From: Perkinsus chesapeaki
Taxonomy: Eukaryota > Perkinsozoa > Perkinsida > Perkinsidae
Direction of reading: 5' to 3'
Length of the DNA: 64,000 nucleotides
Assembly (NCBI GenBank): GCA_013115145.1
Contig: JAAPAO010000010.1
Coordinates: 87,611 to 151,610, forward strand
Both the position numbers and the translations under genes were made by a program. The notes beneath the pieces are model-generated. The model was given only the letters and a program-made list of their open reading frames with translations, was not told the DNA's origin and did no database searches. This document shows, piece after piece, positions 21,867-34,074 of the stretch (its first letter is position 1; every line of letters begins with the position of its first letter).

Positions 21867-24442
21867 CTATGATGCTGCGAACTCTTCCCCTGAAAAAGAG
21901 CATTCCAGCCGATACACTTTATCTAACCGACCAAGGCCCTCTGCCACGGGTGGCAGCATCTCCTTAGTCCGACGAGATTCCATCTTCTTCCTATTTCGAA
22001 CCTCCTCCAGTTCCTCCTGTAAGTTACCTATCTTCTGCTCTATCAACATAACCTAAGTACACTATAGTGACAGCTTAGGATAAATACATTGATTAAGGCT
22101 TTAACATTATCCGGAATAACGAAGCCTCGAATAGCAAATGCTATCCAAATGCCCACCTATTCCACCCCTCAAACATATCGGTGGCCAGCGAGTAGATCCA
22201 CTCCACAGCGGCACAAGATTTATGTTCAAATGACAAAGGCGACCATAAATTTACATTAGTGTAAGAGTGGACTACCAGAATAGTAGCCTCGAAGAGAATA
22301 AACAGACCGTATATATAAACTGCATTCAACACTACTCTATGCCACCTACTACTATCAACCACCACACCGCCTATATCTATTACACCACCACGAGCAGCCC
22401 CTAGCTCCTCCTCCTCTTTACTACTACTACCTGATGCTTGAGCTCAAACAATGCTGTTATCATAGTATCCCTCTTCTTAGGGTCCCATCCAATAGATCCC
22501 TTCTCTTGTGTTTTGGTCGAATCTATGGAAACCATTCAACCCACCAGCATCAGCAGTGCTACCACTGCCACTGTTCTCCGCCTGCTGTAGGATATCCTCG
22601 TACTTCGATTTCATGTCCACAAAAGCCTCCTCGTCCCCGCCTAACCAACCAATATCTTCTAAAATACCACAACCTCCCTCTAACCTTTATCAGGATGCAG
22701 CTCCCTTGACTTCTCCTTATATGCCTTTTTCAGCTCAGCAATGTCACAGTTCTCATCCAGCCCAAAGAAAGCAAAGGCGCTCAAGCCTATCAAATCTCCT
22801 CTACCATCTCCTTGATAGACTCGCCATCACCTTTAGCTTCTTTGATTTCCCTTTCAACATCCTCTAAATGCCTTCCTTTCTGCCTCACATGAGATGCTAC
22901 CACTTCCAATACATTCCTTAACCCAACATCTGTAAGGTCCGTCGTCCACCTATATCCACTTATACCTTATGAATAACAAGCAGCCTCTTCTTCAAGTACC
23001 TCTCAACCTCATCCTTCCCACTGCTTAACAGCCACTTCAACGCTATACTAATAGGCACTTCCATGTTACTACTATTCTTAGGGGCATCCTTCACAGGTGA
23101 TATAACTAGGCTACCGCCGCTACCCTCATCATCCTTGTCACCATCATCAGTGACATCACCGTCCATCACTACCTGACCAACGGTTATATGACTATTGATA
23201 TTTGAAACGAATGTCAACATATCACAACAAATCTACTAGGAAATACCACCACTAAGGTACCTTATATACGCTAATACATATCAAAATCCATTTCATCGTA
23301 CCCCTTACTTCATCATCATCCTCCTCATCCTCCAAAGGTTCCCCATCCACGCCCTCCTCCTCCTCTTTAATAGGATCACCACTACTTACACCTTCACACC
23401 TCGTACCATTACTACTATAATCAGATACTCCCTCAATACGGGTAGGTGAACTGCTACTACCGTTACCCCTACTATCATCCTTAACAGGAAGAGGAGGAGG
23501 AGGAGGTGAGCAGCACCCAGCGCCAACACCCGGGACAACCTGGCCCACACTGCTCATGACCCTGACCGACGCAGACGTGTTAAGGCCACCACCGCTCAAG
23601 CCAGCGGCGGGGGCTTCAGTCGGTCTAGGCAAGCTGTAGGCTGGCAGGCCGCTGTAGAGGGTCTTGCTATCATAATAACTCTTACTCGTAGGGGATGGTC
23701 GTGATGCCTAATAAAAATTACCTTTCATACCGACTTTCCCACAAGCACTACAAGATTGACACTAGAGGCGCTGCTGCCGAGCCCCACTGGACGGGTCTGT
23801 ACACCAGTGCTGGCTATGTAACCCAGACAATCACGGCCAGGCAATACTGGTGATACTGGAGGGAAGTTACTAAGTCATCCCATCAGCATCAACCACCAAG
23901 TGAGACCTACCTAATAGAGCTGCCCATCACAGTGAAAGCTGTACTAGCAGCCCCAGGCATTTGGGGCCAATTGGTGCCTCGTGTAGGCGACTGGGATCTA
24001 TAAGTACCCGAAGAAGCCATCGTATGTAATACTGCTGTTGCTGCTTTTGGGGTATAAACGTTACTATACAATAGGCTATATCACTAAAGCTCTCCCTACC
24101 TACTTCGGTGCTCCACTAGAAGGGCTTGGCGAACTCTTAACAACAGTTCTAATAACTCTCCGAACGACAGGAGGAGCAGGATTCCCGACACTGCCCGATG
24201 CTCTACAATGGACGCCGCCAACATACAGCCCTTAACCGCGGCTTACCTGCTCGCTGTGGTGTCGCTAGTGGCACGAACAGTACTAGTCCTCAATGGCGAC
24301 ACCGATCGACCACCAAATACTGTGGCCGCTGGGATACCAGCCTCACCGGTGAAGCTTCTGGCCTACCATGAATGATAGAAGAGTAGATGAGAGAGCGGTA
24401 TGGCACTTGTTGGGTGCTCCAGCTCGTCAAGTCTTGAACCAT
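21867..24442 (-). CDS. J-domain (DnaJ-type) membrane protein
   Basis: Hsp40-type co-chaperone. Exons from ATG 24442 (MVQDLTSWSTQQ) encode a long Ser/Pro/Gly- and acid-rich N-terminus (for example VFGGRSVSPLRTSTVRATS and IKEEEEGVDGEPLEDEEDDD). The J domain follows near 22.6-22.8 kb: FGLDENCDIAELKKAYKEKS, then the HPD motif in RELHPDKG, then GGDEEAFVDMKSKYEDIL. HPD is the Hsp70-stimulating loop. A hydrophobic segment (VYIYGLFILFEATILVV) comes after it, and the C-terminus is a coiled coil (IEQKIGNLQEELEEVRNRKK) ending at 21867. Introns are short, one apparently 23 nt. The order low-complexity/J/TM/coiled coil suggests a membrane-tethered J protein; location is unknown. Confidence 0.82.
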
Positions 24443-24791
24443 TAACAATCAGAATAAAAAAAATCGATTACTAGGGCGGGCGCTAATTTAAAAAGTTATA
24501 CACCAGTGCATTTGGTAAAGAGGATTGGTTCCTTAATGGAGAGAATGCTAGTCCTAACAGAATAGATATAGGCTGGAACAGAACAGGTAGAAAACCAAAG
24601 CCAAAGACCCAGCGAAGCCGAAAGGTCCCTGGTTCGAACCCCACACCCTCCATTTTTAAACTCCACGCTGTGTCTATTGTATATCATGTTGACGTGTGGA
24701 CAGTAGTAGTAGTTGCTGATGATGATGCTGCTGCTTCACTTGACGTTAATTTTACACAGTGATGGTATGGGAATGAATAATGTTAGAGATG
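24443..24791. other. Interval with an isolated B-box-like sequence
   Basis: GGTTCGAACC near 24630 is followed by a T-run at 24652, but no cloverleaf can be drawn. No coding gene seen. Confidence 0.4.
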
Positions 24792-26760
24792 TCATGCTTT
24801 TCTTCGACGATAAAATAATAAATAGCTATTGCTGGTCACTATGCTTGATGGTGCAGAGCTCGGCAACTCCGACACGTGAGCTGATAACAAATAGGACAAC
24901 AGCAAGGAGGTGTGCAACTTACAGTCATCATATCTCCACCATCGACCATCTCCTCCGCAAACATGCGCAGTGTAGTGGCCGAAATCTATCGAACTGGACC
25001 CCGAATGCTCTATGGTAGCGTACCTGTCACACCGACATTTCCCCCAAAATACTAATGGTGCGGTACAAATCATAAACATCTTGTCCGACTACGAAGCCCT
25101 CAATAGGAGCATCCACTCTAAAGGTAATCTTCCTTGCCATACCCGACATGGACCATGTAAACCGCATCAAGCACATCACCTACGCCGGTAATATCTCAGC
25201 GCCGGGGGCACTTTGTTACCAAAACAGTGGGGAGCTCCTCGAGGTCCATACGCTTCTGAGCGTCCACTTTACGTTTGCATTTATCACACGTCCACTGCTC
25301 GTCCCCTAAACAGGCTTTATTCCTCCCTAGTAGCATCATAACATCACCTTTTAACAGTTCTTCCCTCTTGAATTGCTCCAGACACTCCCCCAGTGTAGGT
25401 GCCATGCCAACTGATCGGCTCAATGGCAGCGGGAGGACATAGAACAGCTCCCTAAAACCGTCGATTCCAAGCAGCCCGCCCGTACAGTACCATATATAGC
25501 TACTTTGTTCGGCTCTCATAGTCACATGCACTACAGTGGACAGTCGAGAGATAGACTCCTCTAAATGCATTGGAAATCGCGCTCTGCACAGAAGGGGTAG
25601 AGGATGTCGCCGTAGAGGGAGGAGGAGGAGGCCTGAGATCTGCCATATTTTCCACGTCTTGAGCAGAGCCCCGAAGGTCCAATTAATCTTTGCAAATTTC
25701 ACGGGTTTTCTACTGAGTTATACAAGCCATAATAAGCCCATATCCCAGTACCGACTTATCCTTTTTCAACAGCCTCAAGAGTGAGCTCTTAGATGCTGCC
25801 CTCGAGTCGCTCTTATCCACACCAGACGCCCCGCCCATCTCCGTATTGAGGGCGTCCAGTATGTCACTCAGAAGCTCCTGAGCATCCTGCTGGTTGTAGC
25901 CAGCCCACTGCTTGTTCCTCCTGAAAGAATCTTTCTCCACCACGAAAGATACTCCGAAGGTTGATAGCCGTGCCTTTTCTACCTGCCCATAACCCTCTTA
26001 AATGCCTTTGGTTCCTGGACATCCTTGCTACTTCCTATACGTAACCATTCGCCATCAGCGCTCATTGTTCCTACTACCATAAACGTCCCTGATGAGATCT
26101 CCGAAAGCCGCGCAAACAGCTCCATTTCCGTAACCATCACTCCCAGCCGCCACAAAGCTGTCATACCTTCCGAAGTGAGTGACAGCTAGAGGTGTCAGAA
26201 AGTACCCTACAGCTCGGTAGTGTGCAATAAGCACTGCAACACCGCGTTCATGTAACAGGTATTTCCTAGGTTCCTTAAACCCACCAGGCCCCCTTCAGGA
26301 ACGAACGGTGAAGACGAAGGTGAACAGTCATTGCTGCACTTAGCAGCTACTATGGCATCTGTGCCCATCATATCAATGTCCCAAATCACTATAGTACCTT
26401 TACTTAGAGATGCATCATCATCATCATCAGCTACAACTGGTGCCTGATTAAAGCCAAGTCCATTCCACCAGCCGCCCTACTACCTTATCAGAGCTTTTAG
26501 GTGTCGGCAATGCCTGCTTCATTAGTGGACTTGGCTCTGATGGCTCTGATGGTCACCCTACTGTATATTCCCATACAGTACTACTACTACCTGGCACCCC
26601 TGTTATCTTCTGACTAAAGTAGCTGCCATCAGCAGTAGAATAGCTTCCCGCAGAGCTACTAGCCAACGAGGACAGTCTGATGGTATCTTAGCTCCCACCT
26701 TACCAATCCCACCTACCCTCGACCGTATCGTCGATCAAGACTGAAGCTGCTCCCCGACGA
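24792..26760 (-). CDS. Ubiquitin carboxyl-terminal hydrolase, USP (C19) family
   Basis: Cysteine protease that removes ubiquitin. Exons on the reverse strand give, in order, a Ser/Thr-rich N-terminus (about 26.4-26.75 kb), the Cys box [20 protein letters not shown] (26.24-26.30 kb), the QQDA motif ([20 protein letters not shown]), a zinc ribbon made of CSAC and CDKC pairs, EELPTVLV, and the His box [19 protein letters not shown] followed by [10 protein letters not shown] and TGA at 24792. All catalytic elements (Cys, His, Asp) are present. A proline-rich spacer lies before the first CxxC. The true start is upstream of the Cys box in the low-complexity part and is not fixed. Confidence 0.9.
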
Positions 26761-27078
26761 TGGCAGGCCTGCAGCGGGTCGTCTGTCCGCTCCTATGGAA
26801 CAATTATAACCTTTCCAATTTCGAGCCTACCTATCATCCCCGAGGCAGCGCTTGAAGAAGTCCGCATATGCATCGGTCGAAAAGCGGCCGATGTGCCCCT
26901 AGACTGCGGTATGGTGGAGCTCAGACCTGTTCAGTATGACAATGATGATATTGAAGTGAGATACCAGTTGGTGTGCCATAGGCTTTGCTCTGGAAGAATG
27001 ATTCACTCCGAATGGGCACTGATCCCGTTCGAGCATGGCCGCCGTTCATTGCCGGATTTTCTGATAGAATTTCAGTAA
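26692..27078 (+). CDS. Unrecognised open frame
   Basis: A forward frame open from an acceptor-like TTAG at 26691 to TAA at 27078. The C-terminal part looks protein-like (RICIGRKAADVPLDCGMVEL, then HSEWALIPFEHGRRSL). The first ATG is at 26929. It overlaps the 5' low-complexity part of the USP gene on the other strand, so the upstream half may be a shadow. Confidence 0.3.
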   Translation, partial: LPPYQSHLPSTVSSIKTEAAPRRWQACSGSSVRSYGTIITFPISSLPIIPEAALEEVRICIGRKAADVPLDCGMVELRPVQYDNDDIEVRYQLVCHRLCSGRMIHSEWALIPFEHGRRSLPDFLIEFQ

Positions 27079-27506
27079 AAACCAGAGCGGACGGTTGCTA
27101 ATACCTCTGGAATAACGATCTATAGATGAATTAGACGTCACTGGCATTCAAAGGAAGTGCGCAGCAAAAGGGGATTATGAAAAATGTAGAACATGTCAGT
27201 CGCGGACGACGGAGCGATGCACAAGGATGCGCTTTATTAAACTGGCACGATTTATAGTGGTAGATTACGTCACTGGGTTGAATAAACAGACTTAGGCAGG
27301 TCTCAATACTCCAACTACTACACGCGTGTCGGCCCTTTCCTAGGACCAACGACGACGACCTTTTCAAAGTTCAAAAAGGATTTAGCAAACATTGCCAGCC
27401 GACTTCATTAATCCATGGTGTGAACTAGTATCAGTCTGAACTAGTAGTCGCTTTGATTAACGTCTCATCCTCTCCTCACCTCAGTGATGTTGCCTGGCTG
27501 TATTTA
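27079..27506. other. Intergenic, nothing convincing
   Basis: About 430 bp. A reverse-strand open stretch (27131-27367) overlaps no splice context. Probably promoter of the PDZ-like gene. Confidence 0.4.
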
Positions 27507-29143
27507 ATGGACACCGTGACCCCCCACACTTCCTCTACAACTCAGAGCTCCACTACTGCCTACACCCCCAAGCCTGGTCATCATCATCATCAGATCTCAT
27601 CGATGATCCCTATAAGCCCGGAACGTAACTCTATCCTCAACGGCGGCAACACCAGCAGCCGTTCCAGTGGCTACACTCCTGATTCCGAACAGCGACTAAT
27701 GCCTCCCAGCAGCGAGGATCTTTCAAGAGGTCGACAACGACCACCATATACACCGCACTATGAAGATTTTGGATACCCTCCTCGACAGGGGTATCCTGCC
27801 CGGCATTACATGGATCAAGCAACAACATATGGCTATCCCCCTCCTCCCCCTCGAATCCGGTCTCCTCAATACCCTGGATACGGTGGTGTGCCGTATGACC
27901 AAGGCCGCTATGTATCACCGCCTGCCAGGCAGTATCCTACTTACGACAGGGTAGATCGGAGGCCTCCTCCTCCAACCGCCACAGGGCCCTACCCATCCTA
28001 TGGCTACCACAGAGGAGGCCATGATGGAATAGCTGAGATTCGAAGAGCGGCAGAAGACCGTATGATGGCGAGAGACGTGACCAATCGTCGGGAGTATCGT
28101 CTTCCTGGCAACGGGCCTTTGTTGAAGAAGTTCAGGGTCTACCTCGAAAAGCAAGGCCAGGATAACAAGCTCGGCGCAGTGCTTAGTGAAATAACGCTGC
28201 CCGCTGTCAAGGTTGATGAATACGGTGCTGGGTTGAAGGTGAAAAGCGTTATGGAAGGGGAGGACACTGAGAACGTCGGACTGGTAGGTCGTCGATTGGA
28301 TCTTCGAAGGCCTATCTTAACCTTTATACCGGCCTTATACTTTATAACAGCTAGTTTTGCTTAGTTGGCGCGATGGAATAGCAAGGCTCGAGGCCACGAT
28401 CGAGATGTTAGAGTCGGTGACGTTATTGTGGCAGTTGTCGACGGTATGCCACCGGAGTCCATAGGACCCGACGCATCAGCACGGAAATTAATGGACAAAT
28501 TAAAAGTGAGATGTCCCAGATGATGCCAACGCCAACCTGCCCCATAGGATTGCCTCGCATGCTACCCCACCATTATAATGGACGTTATTAGGGAAGTGCC
28601 TCCACTACAGGTAAGCAGCAGCAGCAGCTCATCCTCCACCACACGGGCGTACTATCACTTATGCACTTAGCCCTCTGATTGGCCTCAAACTCAACAGCTA
28701 ATGTTAAAGTCATTGGAGGGTTTACGGAGGAATTTGGAAGGAGGAAAGGACCAAGCCGTCACTTGGTTTGTTGGCAGCTGCGCCCCGATAATCCTATCGC
28801 CGATGAGTCAGCTCTGGTAAAGTGGTCTGGTCTTATGTTATTATAGCCAACCTCTGCCAGGTGCCCTCTTTGCGAATGTAAGCAGCAAACCTTAGGAGAC
28901 TATCTCGATCATTTCGCTTCGCCGGAGCACCACGATAACCGCGTTTCAACTGCGTCAAAGTTCGATAGCCGCTGGGCAAGGTATGGCATGTTCCCTCCTG
29001 TCGAGTTATCCCATCTCCTCAGGTTGCCAGTTGGTAACGTTGACCACTATTGGTTTGAGTACTGTTACGGTTTCACTTCCATCGTCGATCCTGCCGAGCT
29101 AGACCCCTATGCTGAGTTCTGCAGCTACTCCCCTGACCTCTAG
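27507..29143 (+). CDS. PDZ-like and C2H2-type zinc-finger protein
   Basis: From ATG 27507 (MDTVTPHTSSTTQSS) a long Pro/Tyr/Arg-rich region (PPYTPHYEDFGYPPRQGYP) precedes a PDZ-like fold: FRVYLEKQGQDNKLGAVLSE, AVKVDEYGAGLKVKSVMEG, then, after a 74-nt intron, LARWNSKARGHDRDVRVGDV with IVAVVDG. The G-L-x-V-x-x-V and V-R-V-G-D-x-I-V-A-V pattern fits PDZ strands. Later exons read NVKVIGGFTEEFGRRKGPSR and a zinc-finger-like CPLCECKQQTLGDYLDHF followed by ASPEHH. The stop is TAG at 29141-29143. Likely an adaptor; partner unknown. All exon joins are phase-consistent. Confidence 0.65.
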
Positions 29144-29316
29144 TTTTCTGTTGTGATTGTTTTCCCACGTAAGTTGATGATTCCTGCCGACAATGAGAAT
29201 TGATTTATTTTGTACATTTCGTTTCTGCGGCTTGTTATTTCCAGCCGGAAAAAGTGCTGTTTTTCGTTTGAGTTGCTGCCGGTTGAAGTAGAAAGCACAC
29301 TGATAATTTCTCCACC

Positions 29317-29867
29317 ATGTCATCGTCGACCACCTCAACATCGGCACAAAACCAGCCGCCCAAACCGATGCCCAAGCTGACACTAGAGCAAGCAAGGGAG
29401 GCCATCGACCTTTGTATTTCTAAAGTCAAGGAGCCCGAAAACCGCCAGAGATTCGAAGGTGGAGATGGGCAACTCTGCGAACCCATTTTTACGCATCAGA
29501 TATCGTTACCGAGTTGGAGAAGGAACAGGACCCGATGATCAAGATGCAGAAAAGGATGACAACTCTACTGCCGGCTGTTCAGGAAGTTCTCGGCGATTCA
29601 ATTAAACACTTTGGTGAGTACTGCTTTCGTTACATATCCGTCTTGAGTGTTTTGTGTAGGGTTTGATACCGATTCCCAATCAATAATGAATGGTATTATG
29701 CAAATACAAAGCTACTCTCTTACCGACCCGATAGTAGCGAATGGCATGACCAAGGTAAGAAGCCGCCCCGGCGCTATTATGAGGTGTTGCAGATCATGAG
29801 AGCAATGGGCGGAGATTTCTCGGCTATTCTGGAAGAAGATGATGACGAGTGTGAAGAAGTGGAATAA
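29317..29867 (+). CDS. Protein C10 (C12orf57) family
   Basis: Four exons from ATG 29317. After removing introns of 43, about 45 and 30 nt, the protein has LTLEQAREAIDLCISKVKEP and ENRQRFEDIVTELEKE, TTLLPAVQEVLGDSIKHFGF, and MQIQSYSLTDPIVANGMTK, ending in an acidic tail (EEDDDECEEVE). This order (LxxEQA, PEN, LPxxxxxQxEV, YGF/FGF, QI/YExQDPxIA) matches the small eukaryotic C10 family known from human C12orf57. The molecular role of the family is poorly defined. Length (about 150 residues) is near the family norm plus the acidic tail. Confidence 0.8.
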
Positions 29868-30140
29868 ATCCCCTTTAACCGATATTTAACAAATACCTAT
29901 GGCGTAGCCATTATGCTGCAAGTTCTCCAATTTGCTATTGTCTTGCGTTATCTGTTATTCAGTCGGGAAACTTACAAACACAACGCCAATAGAAACGAAA
30001 GAAAGAGTGCTAATCTCTCCGAAAAACATTAAAAAAAATCAAATAATTGAGCTCTCACATTTTCTCCGCCAGAATAAAATATCTGAAAGCAACTTCGATG
30101 GCTTGGTCGTATTCACTCAATTGCTTCGAGCAACGTATCC
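29868..30140. other. 3'-3' intergenic between C10 and sterol methyltransferase
   Basis: A forward open stretch (29932-30198) runs through here and into the antisense of the methyltransferase C-terminus. It has no ATG start in frame and is not called. Confidence 0.4.
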
Positions 30141-31757
30141 TTACGTGGGCGTAAAAATTCCACTCTCACCGCCTGAAACAAGTCCTTCCGCTCCATGAGC
30201 CAACATCTTGGATGTGGCCAAACCTCCTTGGGGAGCTATATGGACAGTCTCGAGGAGACCCACCAATAGACTGAAGGACGAAGAATTACATACAACACAC
30301 AGGGGAGAGGAAAACAACCTACCTGTTGAATGCTCTACCCATCACTGACATTTGCATGCCTTGCAAGGACCATGGATCTGATCACAATCCCGTCAAATTT
30401 CCGCCAAGCCGGCGACTCGAGAGAAGCTGCATTTCATAGGGCGAGAAGCAGGCGTAGAAGAGACCTTACTTGCTAGTGGTTCGTACCACGGGACGTCGTT
30501 GTCGCCATTAACCGTTTTAGCTTCCTCACACATATCAAAATCTTCAATCACTTTAAATCCAACGCTCTTCAACTGCTTCACGACATCGGATGCAGGAATG
30601 ACGTTCGAGATGCCTACACTATAAGCTGAGGGAGGGGTTAGCCCACATGTTCCACCTACCGTTCCCGCGCTCGATAGCTCTCTTAATTTTTTGATGGGAT
30701 GGGTCCTTAGGGTTGTATCTGTTGGGGAATAGCGCTAACTTCTCTTAGGGTTCTGAGTGAGTTTTACTTATCAGTCATAGCCCATTCGTAAGTTAAAAGT
30801 TTTCCTCCTTTCTTTAAAGCTTTAAAAGCCTCAGTAAAAGTTGGTACACGATCTTGAGTATGTACGGATGATTCACAATAATATCTGATATAATATTCCT
30901 CTCAGTGATCCTCCAACATCTCCTATTTACACCGCGTCGAGGCTCTCAGGCTCGAATACTTTCGGTACGATATTAGTAAAATCTCCTTGAACATAATTGC
31001 ATCGATCCTTCATCCATTTAGATAAATCCCTAGTATGACGTTTAGCTCGATTAACCTGTTTAAGAAATAATAAAGTGTAAATGAGGATACTAACCTGATA
31101 TTGATTAATGGTAACACCAGTAACTGTCGCACCAGAGAATCTGATAATAATAATAATGATCATCGAGATAAATCAGATATGTTATTATTATTCTTACCCA
31201 ACAACAGTTCTAAGTGGTCCTCCAACACCCATACCCAAATCTGCTACTTTCATACCATCTTTGAGGCCCAGCTTCAGAGCTATCAAATGCCTGGCAAGTA
31301 GCATGGCATTTTACGATGAAAGTACAGCTTCAACTTACTCAAGCCTGGAAATGGACGCTTCTCTGCTTTCGCCTTTCCTCCGGGGAGCGAAATGAAAGCT
31401 CTGGCCCCAGCCGTACTCATAGAAGTCAGTCGCTATATTATAATATCTGACACACACCAGCATCGACGGAAGCACTGGCTGAAGCCTTGACACTCACTCA
31501 TCGGTGCAGACTTTATCGTCATGAGATAGAGTAGCCGACTCTGCCTTTCCTTCGAACTTAGAATCATACGATTTGAAAATCTTATCACGGTCGTTACCTA
31601 TACCAACAACAATAAGCATGCGCCGAGGTAGGATGCGCGTACTTATGATGGCCATGATGCTGTCGCTACTGCGAACAACGGGACCAAGGAAAATAACGGC
31701 CGAGAGAACGAGAATCGCACCCGCGCCGAGGTGTGGTGCGTAGTCGAAAATAAACAT
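30141..31757 (-). CDS. Sterol 24-C-methyltransferase, downstream copy
   Basis: SAM-dependent enzyme adding a methyl group at C-24 of the sterol side chain (ERG6/SMT1 family). From ATG 31757 an N-terminal membrane anchor ([18 protein letters not shown]) precedes [27 protein letters not shown], the SAM-binding [57 protein letters not shown] with VPWYEPLAS, and a C-terminal [19 protein letters not shown] ending [11 protein letters not shown] at 30141. Motif I reads LGMGVGGP, where most SMTs have D-x-G-C-G-V-G-G-P. Introns are short. A second copy lies immediately upstream. Confidence 0.9.
30764..31293 (-). repeat. 530-bp near-identical block, copy 1 of 2
   Basis: Aligns without gaps to 33076-33605 (constant offset 2312). 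I see three substitutions, in exons and one intron acceptor. Identity covers introns as well as exons and stops abruptly at both ends. Confidence 0.95.
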
Positions 31758-32493
31758 TTAAGCAATGGCACTGCGAAGCTAAAGATGATAATACAGTGGG
31801 ATAAGAGGCAGTAACAACTGAACAGCTACAAGAGAGCAGCAGCGTTCCAGGCGAAGCTGAAGATGGCCGAGGAGGCGCGCCCACCCCTCGAATCCTAATG
31901 AACATGAAACGAATCTTCACAGTGCGCAACCTCAGCGCGCACCGTAAAAAGAAATGAAAGTCAAAATGCTTCTATCGAGCAACGCTAAATGGTTCAATAG
32001 GGAGAGCTTTTTAACCGAGAGAAGCTAAAGGCAGACACAGCTGGCAACTAAACACAGGGAGCCAGTAGAATAATCGGGCCAAAGCCCGTAGTGTATGAAC
32101 CACGAAAAGGAATAAGCCCCTGCCAATCGAATAGAAGGCCATCATGGCTTCTCGGCGAGGATTGTGTAACTGAGATAAAAGAATATAGACTACGACAACA
32201 TATTAAAGAGTCTAAATCAACGTGAGCATCTAATCGATACTCTATTCGACCCTCACGAATACAACACCAAGCACGCGTGCACGCGTGCAAGCAAGCAAGC
32301 AGCCAAGAGCGTTGTTTCGATAAGAAGAGGCGACTTTTATCGATAGAGCCCACAAAGCGGCGAGTTATGTCGCTCGAGAAATAGACCGGATGAAGGGCCG
32401 AAGATAACGCTCCTCCTGGGAACTTGAGAACCTTGATATCGGGCTATAGGCCATCACACGCGTTGCTAGAAGAAAACAGAAGGCAGCCGCCGT
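31758..32493. other. Spacer between the two methyltransferase genes
   Basis: About 735 bp, with two reverse-strand open stretches (31666-31929, 32048-32353) that lack family resemblance and ATG context. Contains the 12-bp run GCACGCGTGCAC near 32.27 kb. Probably UTR/promoter. Confidence 0.4.
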
Positions 32494-34074
32494 CTACGTG
32501 GTTGTGAAGATGCCTGTGCGGCCGCCAGCCACTAAAGCCTTAGCGGTATCGCCGAGCATCTTGGCAGTATCAGCTGCATTCTTAGGGGCTATACCGATCA
32601 CTTCCAACATCTTGGTGAAAGCCCTAATCAATAGACAATTAGTAACGGTCGGAAAGTAGTCAAACTCACAGGTTGAAAATCCTGCCAATTCTGGATACTT
32701 GCATGCCCTGTAAAGACCATGGACCTGACAACAGTGCTTAGTTAATGGGGAAGATGTCGATGCTGCTGCTGCTGCTGCTCACTGGAGAGGGGGTGATACC
32801 ACGGTACATCGTTATCTCCGTTAATGATCTTGGCCTCTTCGATCATATCATAATTCTCGATTATTTTAAAGCCAACGCTTTCCATTTGTTTAACAATATC
32901 AGCGGCAAGTATAATATTAGCTATACCTGAATACGGTTGCTCCAGCAGCAGCAGTACTGGCGCGAGATGGCATACTTACCATTGCCGCGTTCGATACCTC
33001 TTTTGATTTCGGCATGCTCGGTGTTCGTAGGGTCGTACCTGAGACATGAAGAGACAGTGTCAATGAGATCTGTGGTTACTTATCAGTCATAGCCCATTCG
33101 TAAGTTAAAAGTTTTCCTCCTTTCTTTAAAGCTTTAAAAGCCTCAGTAAAAGTTGGTACACGATCTTGAGTATGTACGGATGATTCACAATAATATCTGA
33201 TATAATATTCCTCTCAGTGATCCTCCAACATCTCCTATTTACACCGCGTCGAGGCTTTCAGGCTCAAATACTTTCGGTACGATATTAGTAAAATCTCCTT
33301 GAACATAATTGCATCGATCCTTCATCCATTTAGATAAATCCCTAGTATGACGTTTAGCTCGATTAACCTATTTAAGAAATAATAAAGTGTAAATGAGGAT
33401 ACTAACCTGATATTGATTAATGGTAACACCAGTAACTGTCGCACCAGAGAATCTGATAATAATAATAATGATCATCGAGATAAATCAGATATGTTATTAT
33501 TATTCTTACCCAACAACAGTTCTAAGTGGTCCTCCAACACCCATACCCAAATCTGCTACTTTCATACCATCTTTGAGGCCCAGCTTCAGAGCTATCAAAT
33601 GCCTGTGATCCACAACAGTTATCTCCACAAGTCACCCCAAAACCTACTCCAGTCTGGCCAGAGAAGCCTCGAAGCTCTCGCCCTTCCTGCGAGGGGCAAA
33701 ATGAAAGCTTTGTCCCCAACCATACTCGTAAAAATCAGTGACAATATCGTAATATCTGAACAGAGCCATTCGTCCCGATGACCGGGTAAGATACCCTCAC
33801 TCATTAGTGCAGGTCTGATCGTGGTGATCCAGAGTTTCATGAACGGACTTGCCCTCAAACTTGGAGTCGTAAGATTCGAACGTCTTCTCATGGTTGTTGG
33901 CTGAAAGGTAGCTAGCTGCATTCAACTGTCGCCACCGTTGCCCTTCCCTAATGTACATATCAAGGCCTTAACACTGTCACTGCGCCGAATAATTGGGCCG
34001 ATGAATAAGGCTAAGAATGCAGCCACGACAAAGGAGCTGACAGCGATGAGGGAAGTGGTATCGATTGAGAGCAT
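32494..34074 (-). CDS. Sterol 24-C-methyltransferase, upstream copy
   Basis: Tandem paralogue of the gene at 30.1-31.8 kb, same strand and exon layout. ATG 34074 starts [20 protein letters not shown], a membrane anchor. Then come [40 protein letters not shown], the shared central block with [12 protein letters not shown] and the [12 protein letters not shown] helix, and a C-terminal [18 protein letters not shown] with [13 protein letters not shown] and TAG at 32494. The N- and C-terminal parts differ clearly from the other copy, while the central 530 bp are almost identical, so this pair has exchanged sequence recently. Both copies look functional by motif content. Confidence 0.9.
33076..33605 (-). 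repeat. 530-bp near-identical block, copy 2 of 2
   Basis: Partner of 30764-31293; see that entry. Confidence 0.95.

Noticed and set aside
24500-24660. tRNA-like GGTTCGAACC with a T-run downstream
   Set aside because: No acceptor, D or anticodon stems can be paired on either strand; the match is limited to a palindromic B-box-like 10-mer.
29932-30198. Forward open frame after the C10 gene
   Set aside because: No ATG start, and its 3' end is the antisense of the conserved methyltransferase C-terminus.
32265-32290. GCACGCGTGCACGCGTGCA run
   Set aside because: A short alternating purine-pyrimidine (possible Z-DNA) stretch; no other support for a functional site.
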